A stretch of 9,356 nt of DNA from SZUA-229 sp964531165 (GCA_964531165.1 CAZHEA010000105.1:1-9356), one strand, 5' to 3'. Shown: positions 1-6,791, numbered from the stretch's first letter. Program-made: numbers and translations. Notes: generated from the letters alone by a model not told the origin.

Positions 1-3
1 AAA

Positions 4-93
4 AATAAACCGGACACCCATAACAACCAAAAACCATAATTAAACCTAAGTCTTTGTTTTTAATGAAACATTAAAGTGGGTGTCCAGTTTATT
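4..93 (+). repeat. 90-bp REPIN-like palindromic element, copy A
   Basis: The left arm AATAAACCGGACACCCA (4-20) is matched by an inverted right arm TGGGTGTCCAGTTTATT (77-93), so the arms can pair over 17 bp with one mismatch. The 56-bp centre is asymmetric and holds a T-rich run (CTTTGTTTTTAAT) that fixes the orientation. The same 90-bp architecture recurs at 5156, 6699 and 8329. It fits a REPIN, meaning two inverted REP sequences mobilised in trans by a RAYT transposase. This is the most diverged centre among the full copies. Confidence 0.85.
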
Positions 94-351
94 CCTGTTC
101 AAAATCGTATCCCGTGATTTTAGTCTATTCGTAAGCTCGCAGATTTGCACTCAGATATCCCAACCGCTCATAGGGCTTCATCGCGCTTCGCCCTTCCCAC
201 AATTCCTCGCGGACTTGCAGTTGCCGTCGTCTAGTAGTTATACTGCCTATAATATAGACAGGTTAATCTCCTACAGAGGACTTTCACCTCATTAGTTCAC
301 GCCCATGCCGGGCGTACCAAAAAACTAACACTCGCAAAACAAAATCAGGGA
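94..351. other. Gene-free GC-richer segment of unknown nature with a 3' hairpin
   Basis: This stretch is visibly richer in G+C than the AT-rich intergenic DNA elsewhere in the window. It contains no convincing gene: the one frame crossing it begins inside the repeat and has no family features. Near its end are two possible hairpins. A weak one is GAGG-ACTTTCA-CCTC (276-290). A good one is ACGCCC-ATGCC-GGGCGT (299-315, 6-bp perfect stem, 5-nt loop). There is no U-run after the second hairpin, so it is not a classical terminator. It could be the end of an unidentified mobile element or a structured 5' leader for the lipoprotein gene starting at 358. The last about 35 bp (from 319) are homologous to the DNA just upstream of the second paralogue. 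Confidence 0.4.
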
Positions 352-357
352 ATGAAA

Positions 358-2076
358 ATGTTAAATATCTGCTACAAACGTTTATACCTATTACTGTTAT
401 TTGTTTTATTATCTGCCTGCGGTGGAGGTGGTAGTGGTGGTGAGCCCGCTAACAACACTCCCCCTGACACTACCGCACCAACAGCTAGCTTGGTGCCGAC
501 TCATTCATCCAGTAACGTCGATTCCACCACGAATATTATCGCTACATTTGATGAAGATATGTTTGCTAACACCATCAATGCGGATAACTTTACGTTGCGT
601 GGCACGGGTGACGATATCGATGCCACCGTTAGTTTTGATGCGCTCACCAACATCGCTACGCTGAACCCAAACACCACTCTCGGTTTATTGAAAACCTACA
701 CCGCTCGCTTAAAACCGGGCATTACCGATTTAAGCGGCAACCCACTAGCGCTCACAACAGCAACCTTTACCACCCGCGATGGTAGCTGGAATGGCCCCGC
801 CTTTTTGCTGGATGGGGCGAGTGGCGGGGGTTCAAACTTCCCTGAAGTGGCGGTTAACCCAAATGGGGATGCCATCGTCGTGTTTCAGAAATTAGACGGC
901 GATGTTTCCAATATCTACGCCAATCATTATTCGGTTAACGATGGATGGTCTGCCCCCGTAAGACTCGATGTGGGTAACGACACTTCTACTTTTCCACAAG
1001 TTGCAATAGATGCAAATGGTAATGCGGTAGCTGTGTGGCTACAGAGTCCTTCCTTGGGTTTAAGGGATGTATATGCCAGTCGTTATACAACGACATCTGG
1101 CTGGGGAATAGCGGAAACCATCGAAGATGATGTGGAATTTGTTCCAGATAGCCCACCTTCTATCGCCATGGACCCGTCAGGTAATGCCGTTGTAGTGTGG
1201 AGCCAAGATGTGTTTTCAAGCGTTGCTGTAAAGACAAACACCTACACAGCGGCCACTGGAAGCTGGGGCGTAGCGGCCAATATTAGTTTTATCGATCCAT
1301 CAAAACCAATACAAAATTTAAATCCTAAAGTGACTTTTGGTTCAAATGGCTCACGCGTATTCTTGTGGACAGTAAAGGGTGGAAACTTGGTCGTAACAGG
1401 TAGAACAATTACACCCACAAGTGTTGCGGTATTGAATGAGGTACAGATAAATGCAACTATTTTTGACGACATTCTGTATCATCAAACTATCGTTGACTCT
1501 AATGGTAATACCACGATTGTGTGGCAGCAGACTGATGCCATGGGTAAAAATATTTATGCGCGTTATCTTCCTGTGGGTAGCATATCATGGGCCGCTCCTA
1601 CATTACTTAATACAACAGATACGACTACCTCTGCTGAACCCTCGCTTGCGGTAGACCCCTCGGGAAATGTCATTGCCGTTTGGATTCAAGATGACGGAAC
1701 ACGCTTCAATGTTTGGGCAAATCGTTTTTCTAACTTTAACAAAACCTGGGGCACTGCTGAGCTAATTGAAGAAGAAACAGGAACTGTTAGCAGATCTGCT
1801 GGGACTGCTGACATATATGAAGGCGCTGTTAAAATCGCAGCCGCTGGCGTCAATACCTTTAGTGCGATCTGGAATCAAGCCAATGACAGTGGCGACTTTG
1901 ACGTTTGGACAAATAGATTTACCCCTAATGGCTGGGGCACGGCAGAAATGATAGAAAGCTCTCCCGGTGATACTAAACATGCTTTAGTCGACTTTGACTC
2001 AAATGGTAATGGCGTCGCTATTTGGGTACAAAGGAATGCCGGACGAGATGCCGTCCTTGCTCGCCATTTTAACTAA
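358..2076 (+). CDS. Lipoprotein with SbsA-like Ig domain and eight beta-propeller-like repeats (paralogue 1)
   Basis: The predicted product is a 572-aa lipoprotein. Residues 1-21 form a lipoprotein signal with lipobox LSAC (Cys21), followed by a Gly-rich tether. Residues about 38-140 resemble the bacterial Ig-like Big_5/SbsA family (TTAPT start, FDEDM, LSGNPL, TFTT end). From about 141 to the C-terminus there are eight repeats of about 45-65 aa with the pattern 'P-x-VAVD-x-NGNAVAVW-x-Q ... NVWANRF ... GWGTAE', as expected for an eight-bladed beta-propeller. No catalytic residues are recognisable, so the function is unknown; surface or periplasmic binding is an inference. ATG 358 is preferred over ATG 352. 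AGGGA at 347-351 sits 6 nt from ATG 358 but directly abuts ATG 352, and 358 aligns with the start of the neighbouring paralogue. The gene is followed 48 bp later by that near-copy and is probably cotranscribed with it. Confidence 0.85.
   Translation: MLNICYKRLYLLLLFVLLSACGGGGSGGEPANNTPPDTTAPTASLVPTHSSSNVDSTTNIIATFDEDMFANTINADNFTLRGTGDDIDATVSFDALTNIATLNPNTTLGLLKTYTARLKPGITDLSGNPLALTTATFTTRDGSWNGPAFLLDGASGGGSNFPEVAVNPNGDAIVVFQKLDGDVSNIYANHYSVNDGWSAPVRLDVGNDTSTFPQVAIDANGNAVAVWLQSPSLGLRDVYASRYTTTSGWGIAETIEDDVEFVPDSPPSIAMDPSGNAVVVWSQDVFSSVAVKTNTYTAATGSWGVAANISFIDPSKPIQNLNPKVTFGSNGSRVFLWTVKGGNLVVTGRTITPTSVAVLNEVQINATIFDDILYHQTIVDSNGNTTIVWQQTDAMGKNIYARYLPVGSISWAAPTLLNTTDTTTSAEPSLAVDPSGNVIAVWIQDDGTRFNVWANRFSNFNKTWGTAELIEEETGTVSRSAGTADIYEGAVKIAAAGVNTFSAIWNQANDSGDFDVWTNRFTPNGWGTAEMIESSPGDTKHALVDFDSNGNGVAIWVQRNAGRDAVLARHFN
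391..1233 (+). repeat. 843-bp near-perfect direct repeat, first copy
   Basis: Bases 391-1233 match 2158-3000 at an offset of 1767 bp with a single mismatch that I can see (G1189 versus T2956, Val to Phe). Homology continues at lower identity on both sides, upstream to about 319/2085 and downstream to the gene ends. The whole lipoprotein gene is therefore a tandem duplication with one homogenised half. Confidence 0.93.
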
Positions 2077-2124
2077 TTATCAAGTTTAAAAACTAATACT
2101 CACAAGCAAAATTCGGAGTTAAAA

Positions 2125-3822
2125 ATGATACACGCCTACTACAAACGTTTATATTTATTACTGTTATTTGTTTTATTATCTGCCTGCGGTGGAGGTGGTA
2201 GTGGTGGTGAGCCCGCTAACAACACTCCCCCTGACACTACCGCACCAACAGCTAGCTTGGTGCCGACTCATTCATCCAGTAACGTCGATTCCACCACGAA
2301 TATTATCGCTACATTTGATGAAGATATGTTTGCTAACACCATCAATGCGGATAACTTTACGTTGCGTGGCACGGGTGACGATATCGATGCCACCGTTAGT
2401 TTTGATGCGCTCACCAACATCGCTACGCTGAACCCAAACACCACTCTCGGTTTATTGAAAACCTACACCGCTCGCTTAAAACCGGGCATTACCGATTTAA
2501 GCGGCAACCCACTAGCGCTCACAACAGCAACCTTTACCACCCGCGATGGTAGCTGGAATGGCCCCGCCTTTTTGCTGGATGGGGCGAGTGGCGGGGGTTC
2601 AAACTTCCCTGAAGTGGCGGTTAACCCAAATGGGGATGCCATCGTCGTGTTTCAGAAATTAGACGGCGATGTTTCCAATATCTACGCCAATCATTATTCG
2701 GTTAACGATGGATGGTCTGCCCCCGTAAGACTCGATGTGGGTAACGACACTTCTACTTTTCCACAAGTTGCAATAGATGCAAATGGTAATGCGGTAGCTG
2801 TGTGGCTACAGAGTCCTTCCTTGGGTTTAAGGGATGTATATGCCAGTCGTTATACAACGACATCTGGCTGGGGAATAGCGGAAACCATCGAAGATGATGT
2901 GGAATTTGTTCCAGATAGCCCACCTTCTATCGCCATGGACCCGTCAGGTAATGCCTTTGTAGTGTGGAGCCAAGATGTGTTTTCAAGCGTTGCTGTAAAG
3001 CTAAACAGCTACACAGCAGCCACTGAAAAATGGGACACAGCGGCCAATATTAGTTCTATCAATCCATCAAAACCAATACAAAATTTAAATCCTAAAGTGA
3101 CTTTCGGTTCAAATGTCACGCGCGTCATCTCATGGACAGAAAAGGATGGCAATCTAGTCGCAAGAGTTACAATAACTACGCCCTCAAATTTCACGCAATT
3201 TTTTAACCCGAAGATCAATACAAATATTGGTGGCAACATTGATTATCATCAAGCTATCGTTGACTCCAACGGTAATGCCACGATTGTGTGGCAGCAGCCC
3301 GATGCTATGGGTAAAAATATTTATGCGAGTCATTTTGCTGCGGGCAGCGGATCATGGAGCGCAGCTACATTACTTAATACAACAGATACGACTACCTCTG
3401 TTGAGCCCTCGCTCGCGGTAGACCCCTCGGGAAATGTCATTGCCGTTTGGATGCAATTTAACGGGACAGGCTACAATGTTTGGGCAAATCGTTTTTCTAA
3501 CTTTAACAAAATCTGGGGCACTGCAGAGCGGATTGAAGAAGGAGCGATGAGTGTTTCTGTTCAAGGGGGAGGGAATCTTAAAATCGCCGCAGCTGGCGTC
3601 AATACCTTCAGTGCTATCTGGAGTCAATATAACGGTGGAGGCAGTGATGTTTGGACAAATCGATTTACCCCTAATGGCTGGGGCACGGCAGAAATGATAG
3701 AAAGCTCCCCCGGTCGTACTACACGTGCAGTAGTTGACTTTGACTCAAATGATAATGGCATCGCCATTTGGATACAAAGGAACGCCGGGCGAGATGCCAT
3801 CTTTGCGCGCCACTTTAACTAA
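2125..3822 (+). CDS. Lipoprotein with SbsA-like Ig domain and eight beta-propeller-like repeats (paralogue 2)
   Basis: The product is a 565-aa lipoprotein and tandem paralogue of the preceding gene. It has the same Cys21 lipobox (LSAC), Gly-rich tether, Big_5/SbsA Ig-like domain (about 38-140) and eight propeller-like repeats. Residues 5-292 are nearly identical to paralogue 1, with V278F the only internal change. From residue 293, inside repeat 3, the proteins diverge by scattered substitutions and short indels. The repeat cores ('VDSNGN-TIVWQQ', 'VDPSGNVIAVW', 'VWANRFSNFNK', 'TPNGWGTAEMIESS') stay conserved and the inter-strand loops vary. The start is supported by GGAG at 2115-2118, 6 nt from the ATG. 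A perfect 13-bp-stem terminator lies 18 bp past the stop codon. Function is unknown. The pattern suits a binding protein whose C-terminal surface is changing, which is an inference. Confidence 0.85.
   Translation: MIHAYYKRLYLLLLFVLLSACGGGGSGGEPANNTPPDTTAPTASLVPTHSSSNVDSTTNIIATFDEDMFANTINADNFTLRGTGDDIDATVSFDALTNIATLNPNTTLGLLKTYTARLKPGITDLSGNPLALTTATFTTRDGSWNGPAFLLDGASGGGSNFPEVAVNPNGDAIVVFQKLDGDVSNIYANHYSVNDGWSAPVRLDVGNDTSTFPQVAIDANGNAVAVWLQSPSLGLRDVYASRYTTTSGWGIAETIEDDVEFVPDSPPSIAMDPSGNAFVVWSQDVFSSVAVKLNSYTAATEKWDTAANISSINPSKPIQNLNPKVTFGSNVTRVISWTEKDGNLVARVTITTPSNFTQFFNPKINTNIGGNIDYHQAIVDSNGNATIVWQQPDAMGKNIYASHFAAGSGSWSAATLLNTTDTTTSVEPSLAVDPSGNVIAVWMQFNGTGYNVWANRFSNFNKIWGTAERIEEGAMSVSVQGGGNLKIAAAGVNTFSAIWSQYNGGGSDVWTNRFTPNGWGTAEMIESSPGRTTRAVVDFDSNDNGIAIWIQRNAGRDAIFARHFN
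2158..3000 (+). repeat. 843-bp near-perfect direct repeat, second copy
   Basis: This is the partner of 391-1233 (offset 1767 bp, one mismatch at 2956). Identity falls abruptly at 3001, where the codons after GCTGTAAAG differ (CTAAACAGC versus ACAAACACC). Such an edge suggests the end of a gene-conversion tract rather than uniform divergence since duplication. Confidence 0.93.
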
Positions 3823-3839
3823 GATAATTAAGTTTTTTG

Positions 3840-3875
3840 ATATAAAAAGCCCTGCACTGTCGGGGCTTTTTATAT
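3840..3875 (+). terminator. Bidirectional intrinsic terminator after the paralogue pair
   Basis: ATATAAAAAGCCC (3840-3852) pairs perfectly with GGGCTTTTTATAT (3863-3875) around a 10-nt loop. The GC-rich top of the stem is followed by a run of five T on the + strand and mirrored by five A before it, so it could act in both directions. It lies 18 bp after the stop codon at 3820-3822. Confidence 0.93.
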
Positions 3876-3951
3876 TTGTCATACTGCCCGCGTAGCATCA
3901 GGGTGTCATATATAATCCGCCCGTATTGCAAGATAAAATTCGAATAGCCGT

Positions 3952-4094
3952 TTAAAAAAATCGAGAAAGCGCTAAACAACGGTAACGGGGTTTTGGCATC
4001 ATCGCTCCTTGATATTTCTTGTATTTGAGATATTTTGAAAACGTTACGCTTGCATGCTTTAGTTGTCAAATTTATGATGGGGGTCCGGTTTATT
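3952..4094 (-). pseudogene. Remnant of a RAYT-type transposase: leader plus first codons
   Basis: Read on the minus strand, the piece starts with a REP end (4078-4094, a degenerate AATAAACCGGAC arm). It continues through a conserved leader of about 75 bp, including CTAAAGCATGCAAGCGTAACG. It reaches a good ribosome site (AAGGAG, 4010-4005) and a double ATG at 4002-3997. The reading frame gives MMPKPRY and then unrelated residues to a stop at 3952-3954, 16 codons in all. From memory, many REP-associated IS200-like tyrosine transposases (Y1_Tnp/DUF1568) begin with MPKPR or similar, and full proteins are around 300 aa. The rest of the gene, including the HUH and tyrosine motifs, is absent. A second copy of the leader lies at 8930-9028. 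The assignment rests on a short N-terminus and the attached REP end, so confidence is moderate. Confidence 0.55.
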
Positions 4095-4168
4095 TGGGTT
4101 TATTTGTTCTCTTCCATTTTAAGTAAAAACATAATATATTAAGCTATTATATATTATTAGTTTTAAAT

Positions 4169-4181
4169 GTAGCTTAGCTAC
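4169..4181. promoter_or_regulatory. Perfect 13-bp palindrome, possible operator
   Basis: GTAGCT-T-AGCTAC is a perfect odd palindrome 32 bp upstream of the lipoprotein start at 4214. The DNA just before it (4131-4160) is almost pure A/T with several -10-like sequences. It could be a repressor site or a small mRNA hairpin. There is no other copy in the window, so this rests on symmetry and position alone. Confidence 0.3.
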
Positions 4182-4213
4182 CCATTTTCAAGGCTTTAGA
4201 TGCAGGAATTTAT

Positions 4214-4459
4214 ATGATTAAAATTTTTGTCGTGCTGCTTAGCATATTAACTCTTTCAGGCTGTTCAAACGCCGGGCCTATTGATCTGTACGGTTCTATA
4301 TTTGGCTATAAAGTAGACGGGACATTCTTAAGCAGTCGTTATGAAGAACCATTAACAGCAAGGGAAAAAGAGTTAAAGATGCTTGTTGACGCTGGAAAGA
4401 TGTCAATTGACACAGCGCTGGAGACACATGCCAGAGAAAATAAGAAGTCTGCCAAATAA
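4214..4459 (+). CDS. Small lipoprotein, unknown function
   Basis: The product is an 81-aa protein with a short signal peptide and lipobox LSGC (Cys17), giving a mature lipoprotein of about 65 aa. The mature part has a hydrophobic Gly/Tyr segment (residues about 24-33, LYGSIFGYK) and then a charged, probably helical C-terminus rich in Glu, Lys and Ala. AGGA at 4204-4207 lies 6 nt before the ATG and supports this start. The next gene begins 19 bp after the stop and also encodes a lipoprotein, so the two probably form an operon. I do not recognise the family. The residue after the modified Cys is Ser, which by the usual Asp+2 rule would allow sorting to the outer membrane. Confidence 0.75.
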   Translation: MIKIFVVLLSILTLSGCSNAGPIDLYGSIFGYKVDGTFLSSRYEEPLTAREKELKMLVDAGKMSIDTALETHARENKKSAK

Positions 4460-4478
4460 TACCTGCTATAATTAATCC

Positions 4479-5048
4479 ATGTTCAAATACATATCAGTTC
4501 TAGCCTTAATTATAAGTTTAACTAGCTGTGGTCTTTATTCGAAGAAGTATTCACCTGAATCTTTTGATTTTAATAAATTGAAAAATACGGATGGTATTAT
4601 AATAATATCTACTGGTGCTCGTGAAAAGTGCTATTCCTTTGCTACAGAAATAAGCCTGATTAAAAAGGGTGAACCTTATATTGATAAGGGTATATATAGT
4701 AGCTACAACACGGGTGTTGCATCATTAAATATAGATGCATATGTTTATGAAAGTGATTATAGTGATCATCAGGGTATTTTGCATGTATTAACTATACCTG
4801 CTGGTGAGTACTATATAGCGCCGAGAATATTAAACCCCTATGTCTCTCCCTCAAAAGTCGACAAGTTGTACTTTTCTGTCAGATCTCGAGAAATATCATA
4901 TTTAGGCGAGTTTTTTTTAGACGCGTCATGCGGAGTTTCAACTAAATATGGTGTTCGTGATAAGTATGCAAGAGACAGGAAGTTGCTGGAAAAATTGAAT
5001 CCAAAATTTAAAAAATACGACATAAACGTAAATATAATTCAGCATTAA
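4479..5048 (+). CDS. Predicted lipoprotein, unknown family
   Basis: The product is a 189-aa protein with a signal peptide ending in lipobox LTSC (Cys17). The mature region looks globular and beta-rich. Visible features are a short strand 'DGIIIIST' (residues about 38-45), a central 'TIPAGEYYI' (about 105-113) and 'ISYLGEFFL' (about 139-147). The order 'PaGeYyl ... yLGe' is reminiscent of small lipoproteins of the DUF2846 type, but I cannot confirm this. There are three Cys beyond the lipidated one (near 50, 150 and the signal region), so a disulfide is possible. No clear Shine-Dalgarno precedes the ATG. The gene follows the previous lipoprotein stop by 19 bp and may depend on translational coupling or reinitiation. 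No terminator is evident before the repeat at 5156. Confidence 0.75.
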   Translation: MFKYISVLALIISLTSCGLYSKKYSPESFDFNKLKNTDGIIIISTGAREKCYSFATEISLIKKGEPYIDKGIYSSYNTGVASLNIDAYVYESDYSDHQGILHVLTIPAGEYYIAPRILNPYVSPSKVDKLYFSVRSREISYLGEFFLDASCGVSTKYGVRDKYARDRKLLEKLNPKFKKYDINVNIIQH

Positions 5049-5155
5049 TAGCAAATTTAGACTCTCTATTATAGATGTGAACCCAGTGGTATAGACACGA
5101 TGATCTTCTAGAATATCTGGGGGCAGAGTTTCAAGGTGCTTTATGCATTGGAAAG

Positions 5156-5245
5156 AATAAATAGGACACCCATGATAACTAAAGACCTGAATTCAACCTA
5201 AGCCTTTGTTTTTATTAAAACCTTAAGATGGGTGTCCGGTTTATT
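5156..5245 (+). repeat. 90-bp REPIN-like palindromic element, copy B
   Basis: The left arm AATAAATAGGACACCCA (5156-5172) is inverted against TGGGTGTCCGGTTTATT (5229-5245), with two mismatches. The whole element differs from copy C (6699-6788) at only about four of 90 positions, so B and C are recent relatives. It lies about 110 bp after the lipoprotein stop, in the same orientation as all other copies. Confidence 0.92.
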
Positions 5246-5249
5246 GGTT

Positions 5250-5284
5250 TATTTGTCAAACTTATAATGGGTGTCCGGTTTAAT
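5250..5284 (+). repeat. Solo REP right end with short piece of RAYT leader
   Basis: Directly after copy B comes TTTGTCAAACTTATAATGGG and another right arm (5268-5284, TGGGTGTCCGGTTTAAT). The TTGTCAAACTTATRATG part matches the transposase-leader repeats at 4066-4094 and 8997-9028. This is therefore a truncated leader copy fused to the REPIN rather than a copy of the REPIN centre. Confidence 0.75.
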
Positions 5285-5476
5285 CCGTTTAATCTCCGGT
5301 TTAATTATTACAGCGATGAAAATACATTAGTATTTAACATTAATAGTATTAATAAAATTGAAGCGAAACGATAAATAGCATAATGGCAAAATTCGCCTGC
5401 AAAAAAGGCCGACTTAGATATCAACGTTATGCAATGTAATCCTTTAAATAATGAGCAACCTATTCTAGGTGTATAT
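5285..5476 (+). promoter_or_regulatory. AT-rich leader of the RRM gene with weak promoter candidate
   Basis: This stretch of about 190 bp has no gene. A possible promoter is TTGAAG (5358-5363) with CATAAT (5379-5384), spaced 15 bp, which is short. If used, it would leave an untranslated leader of about 85 nt before the RRM start. Small bacterial RRM proteins are often cold-induced through their leaders, but no cold-box motif is identifiable here. Confidence 0.3.
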
Positions 5477-5725
5477 ATGAAACTATTAGTACGTAACTTA
5501 GATCGCTCAACTACAGAGCAAGAGTTAAACAATTTATTTCAAGTATTCGGCACAGTTCAATCTTGCAATATCATCATTGACCAGGTTAGTGGTTTATCTA
5601 AAGGCTTCGGCTTTGTTGAAATGCCAATAGCAGGTGAAGCAAAAGCCGCATTGAAAAACCTCAACAACAAGTCTATCGGTAATAATAAAATACGAGTTAA
5701 GAAAGCTGAGAATAAAAATGCATAA
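5477..5725 (+). CDS. Small RNA-binding protein with a single RRM domain
   Basis: The product is 82 aa and consists almost wholly of one RNA recognition motif. RNP2 is LLVRNL (residues 3-8) and RNP1 is KGFGFVEM (residues 42-49). The conserved aromatic positions (F44, F46) that stack on RNA bases are present, and a short Lys-rich tail follows (VKKAENKNA). An in-frame ATG at 5429 would add 16 residues, but AGG at 5467-5469 lies 7 nt before ATG 5477 and the RRM fold begins right there, so 5477 is preferred. Single-RRM proteins of this type occur in cyanobacteria and many proteobacteria, where they bind single-stranded RNA and are often linked to cold adaptation. It stands alone among lipoprotein genes, about 190 bp after a REPIN. 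Confidence 0.93.
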   Translation: MKLLVRNLDRSTTEQELNNLFQVFGTVQSCNIIIDQVSGLSKGFGFVEMPIAGEAKAALKNLNNKSIGNNKIRVKKAENKNA

Positions 5726-5735
5726 CAAAAAATTT

Positions 5736-5815
5736 AAATCAGACAAAAAACCGTTGACTTGAATCACTCTATTTATAATATGCTACTAAACATTACAATA
5801 AATACTAGCCGCCCT
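5736..5815 (+). promoter_or_regulatory. Candidate promoter region, copy 1 of a duplicated upstream segment
   Basis: About 80 bp here align with 6070-6150, which lies upstream of the glycine-zipper lipoprotein. The shared core is TCTATTTATARTATGCTA. In this copy TTGACT (5754-5759) and TAATAT (5776-5781), spaced 16 bp, form a reasonable sigma-70 promoter. The only frame downstream of it is the decayed one at 5864-6016. Confidence 0.5.
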
Positions 5816-5863
5816 GGTTTTAGACCGTTTAACTGAAATAATTAAAGGATTTTTAAAATAATT

Positions 5864-6016
5864 GTGACTAAAAATATGAAAAATTGATATGTTATTATTT
5901 TGTTATTCATTTATATTTTTAATAACGAAATATATTTTGATTTAAGCATAAGCGCAATGGCATCAGGATTTTTAATAGTGTCTTATTCCCAGAGATATTT
6001 CCAAAAGCAAAACTAA
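5864..6016 (+). pseudogene. Decayed small membrane-protein frame interrupted by TGA
   Basis: The frame starts at GTG 5864 or ATG 5876 and meets TGA at 5885-5887, the fourth codon counted from ATG 5876. It then stays open for 42 codons to TAA 6014-6016. The open part is hydrophobic at first (VIILLFIYIF) and has a second apolar stretch (SAMASGFLIVSY), as in a small two-segment membrane protein. AAAGGA at 5844-5849 is a plausible ribosome site, though rather far away (14 nt or more). The upstream DNA is homologous to the promoter of the intact gene at 6196. This could be a dead gene, or the downstream ATG at 5957 could start a 19-residue peptide. Nothing else is visible in the roughly 470 bp between 5726 and 6195. 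Confidence 0.35.
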
Positions 6017-6069
6017 ACTTCGTAAAAGTATAAAATATAACAAGAAGTAAACCATATAGGTAAATTAAC

Positions 6070-6150
6070 ATAGGTCAAAAAAACAGCTTGGTTGAATTAT
6101 TCTATTTATAGTATGCTAATAGTCACTACAGCAAACATCAGCCTACTACT
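6070..6150 (+). promoter_or_regulatory. Candidate promoter region, copy 2, upstream of glycine-zipper lipoprotein
   Basis: This is homologous to 5736-5815 with the same TCTATTTATAGTATGCTA core (6101-6118). The -10 would be TAGTAT (6109-6114). The -35 position reads TTGGTT (6088-6093) at a short 15-bp spacing because of a one-base deletion relative to copy 1. It lies about 80 bp before the start at 6196, with AAAGGA at 6183-6188 as ribosome site. Confidence 0.45.
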
Positions 6151-6195
6151 ATTTTTGTCTGGCTTTTATCCTCATAATAAACAAAGGATTATCAA

Positions 6196-6639
6196 ATGAA
6201 AATTATACATATATCTATATATGCAATTCTAATCGCTCTCACACAAAGCTGCGCGACTACTCAAAAAGAAGTCCCTACTGATCACCTTGATACTTCACCG
6301 AACATAGTTAGACACAACGGTGTAGTTTCAAACATACGTGAAGTTAAAAAAGATGCTTCACTAGGCAAACAGTTTGGCGGTGCATTCCTGGGCGCATTAG
6401 TTGGTGGACAAATCGGTGGTGGTAGTACCAGTACTATTATGGGCACATCTGGTGCATTTATTGGACAAGATATAGTGAACGAAAAGTACGGAGAAGTCGT
6501 AGATCGTTTAATACTGAAAGACAGCAATGGAAAGGAATATAACTGTTTGGTGCATGGTCATGATTTTAAGGTTGGTGATAAAGTGATTTTCACAATCGTT
6601 GAAAATCACATCTCAGCCATTATTCACGTTACACCATAG
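6196..6639 (+). CDS. Glycine-zipper (SlyB/17-kDa antigen-like) outer-membrane lipoprotein
   Basis: The product is 147 aa. A signal peptide ends in a lipobox-like TQSC with Cys19. After a short linker comes 'GVVSNIREVKKDASLG' (42-57), the segment that precedes the zipper in SlyB/PcP-type proteins. The glycine-zipper 2TM region follows at about 57-91, with Gly at 57, 61, 62, 66, 70, 71, 74-76, 83, 86 and 90. The C-terminal part (about 100-147) looks like a small beta domain ('VGDKVIFTIVENHISAIIHV'). SlyB-like proteins sit in the outer membrane and are tied to envelope stress and membrane integrity. That role is known for the family and only inferred here. AAAGGA lies 7 nt before the ATG. The Ser at -1 and Gln at -2 make the lipobox slightly atypical. 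Confidence 0.85.
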   Translation: MKIIHISIYAILIALTQSCATTQKEVPTDHLDTSPNIVRHNGVVSNIREVKKDASLGKQFGGAFLGALVGGQIGGGSTSTIMGTSGAFIGQDIVNEKYGEVVDRLILKDSNGKEYNCLVHGHDFKVGDKVIFTIVENHISAIIHVTP

Positions 6640-6698
6640 ACTTCACAAGGATAACAAGCGTTTAAGTTCGCCAACAAAAGCACGTGCCGGACGCAGAA

Positions 6699-6788
6699 AA
6701 TAAAACGGACACCCATGATAACTAAAGACCTGAATTCAACCTAAGCCTTTGTTTTTATTAAAACATTAAGATGGGTGTCCGATTTATT
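6699..6788 (+). repeat. 90-bp REPIN-like palindromic element, copy C
   Basis: The left arm AATAAAACGGACACCCA (6699-6715) is inverted against TGGGTGTCCGATTTATT (6772-6788), with two mismatches in 17 positions. The centre is almost identical to copy B. It starts about 60 bp after the glycine-zipper gene stop. No separate terminator is seen there, so the folded element may serve as the transcript's 3' structure. Confidence 0.92.
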
Positions 6789-6791
6789 CGC

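Noticed and set aside
80..295. Possible 71-aa protein before the first lipoprotein gene
   Set aside because: It begins inside the right arm of the palindromic repeat, has no ribosome site or signal or domain features, and overlaps a segment that looks non-coding.
401..664. Alternative-frame 87-aa frame, repeated exactly at 2168-2431
   Set aside because: It lies out of frame inside the Ig-domain coding region of both paralogues. Its duplication simply follows from the duplicated DNA.
358..3822. Assembly artefact explaining the tandem lipoprotein genes
   Set aside because: The second halves differ at many positions with in-frame indels and the upstream signals differ too, so two real copies are more likely, although long-read support would be welcome.
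3815..4069. Minus-strand 84-aa frame
   Set aside because: It crosses the terminator and the transposase leader in a different frame from the MMPKPRY start and shows no protein features.
5395..5409. Hairpin GCCT...AGGC before the RRM gene as a riboswitch or attenuator
   Set aside because: The stem is only 4 bp with an A-rich loop, which is too weak to support a regulatory call.
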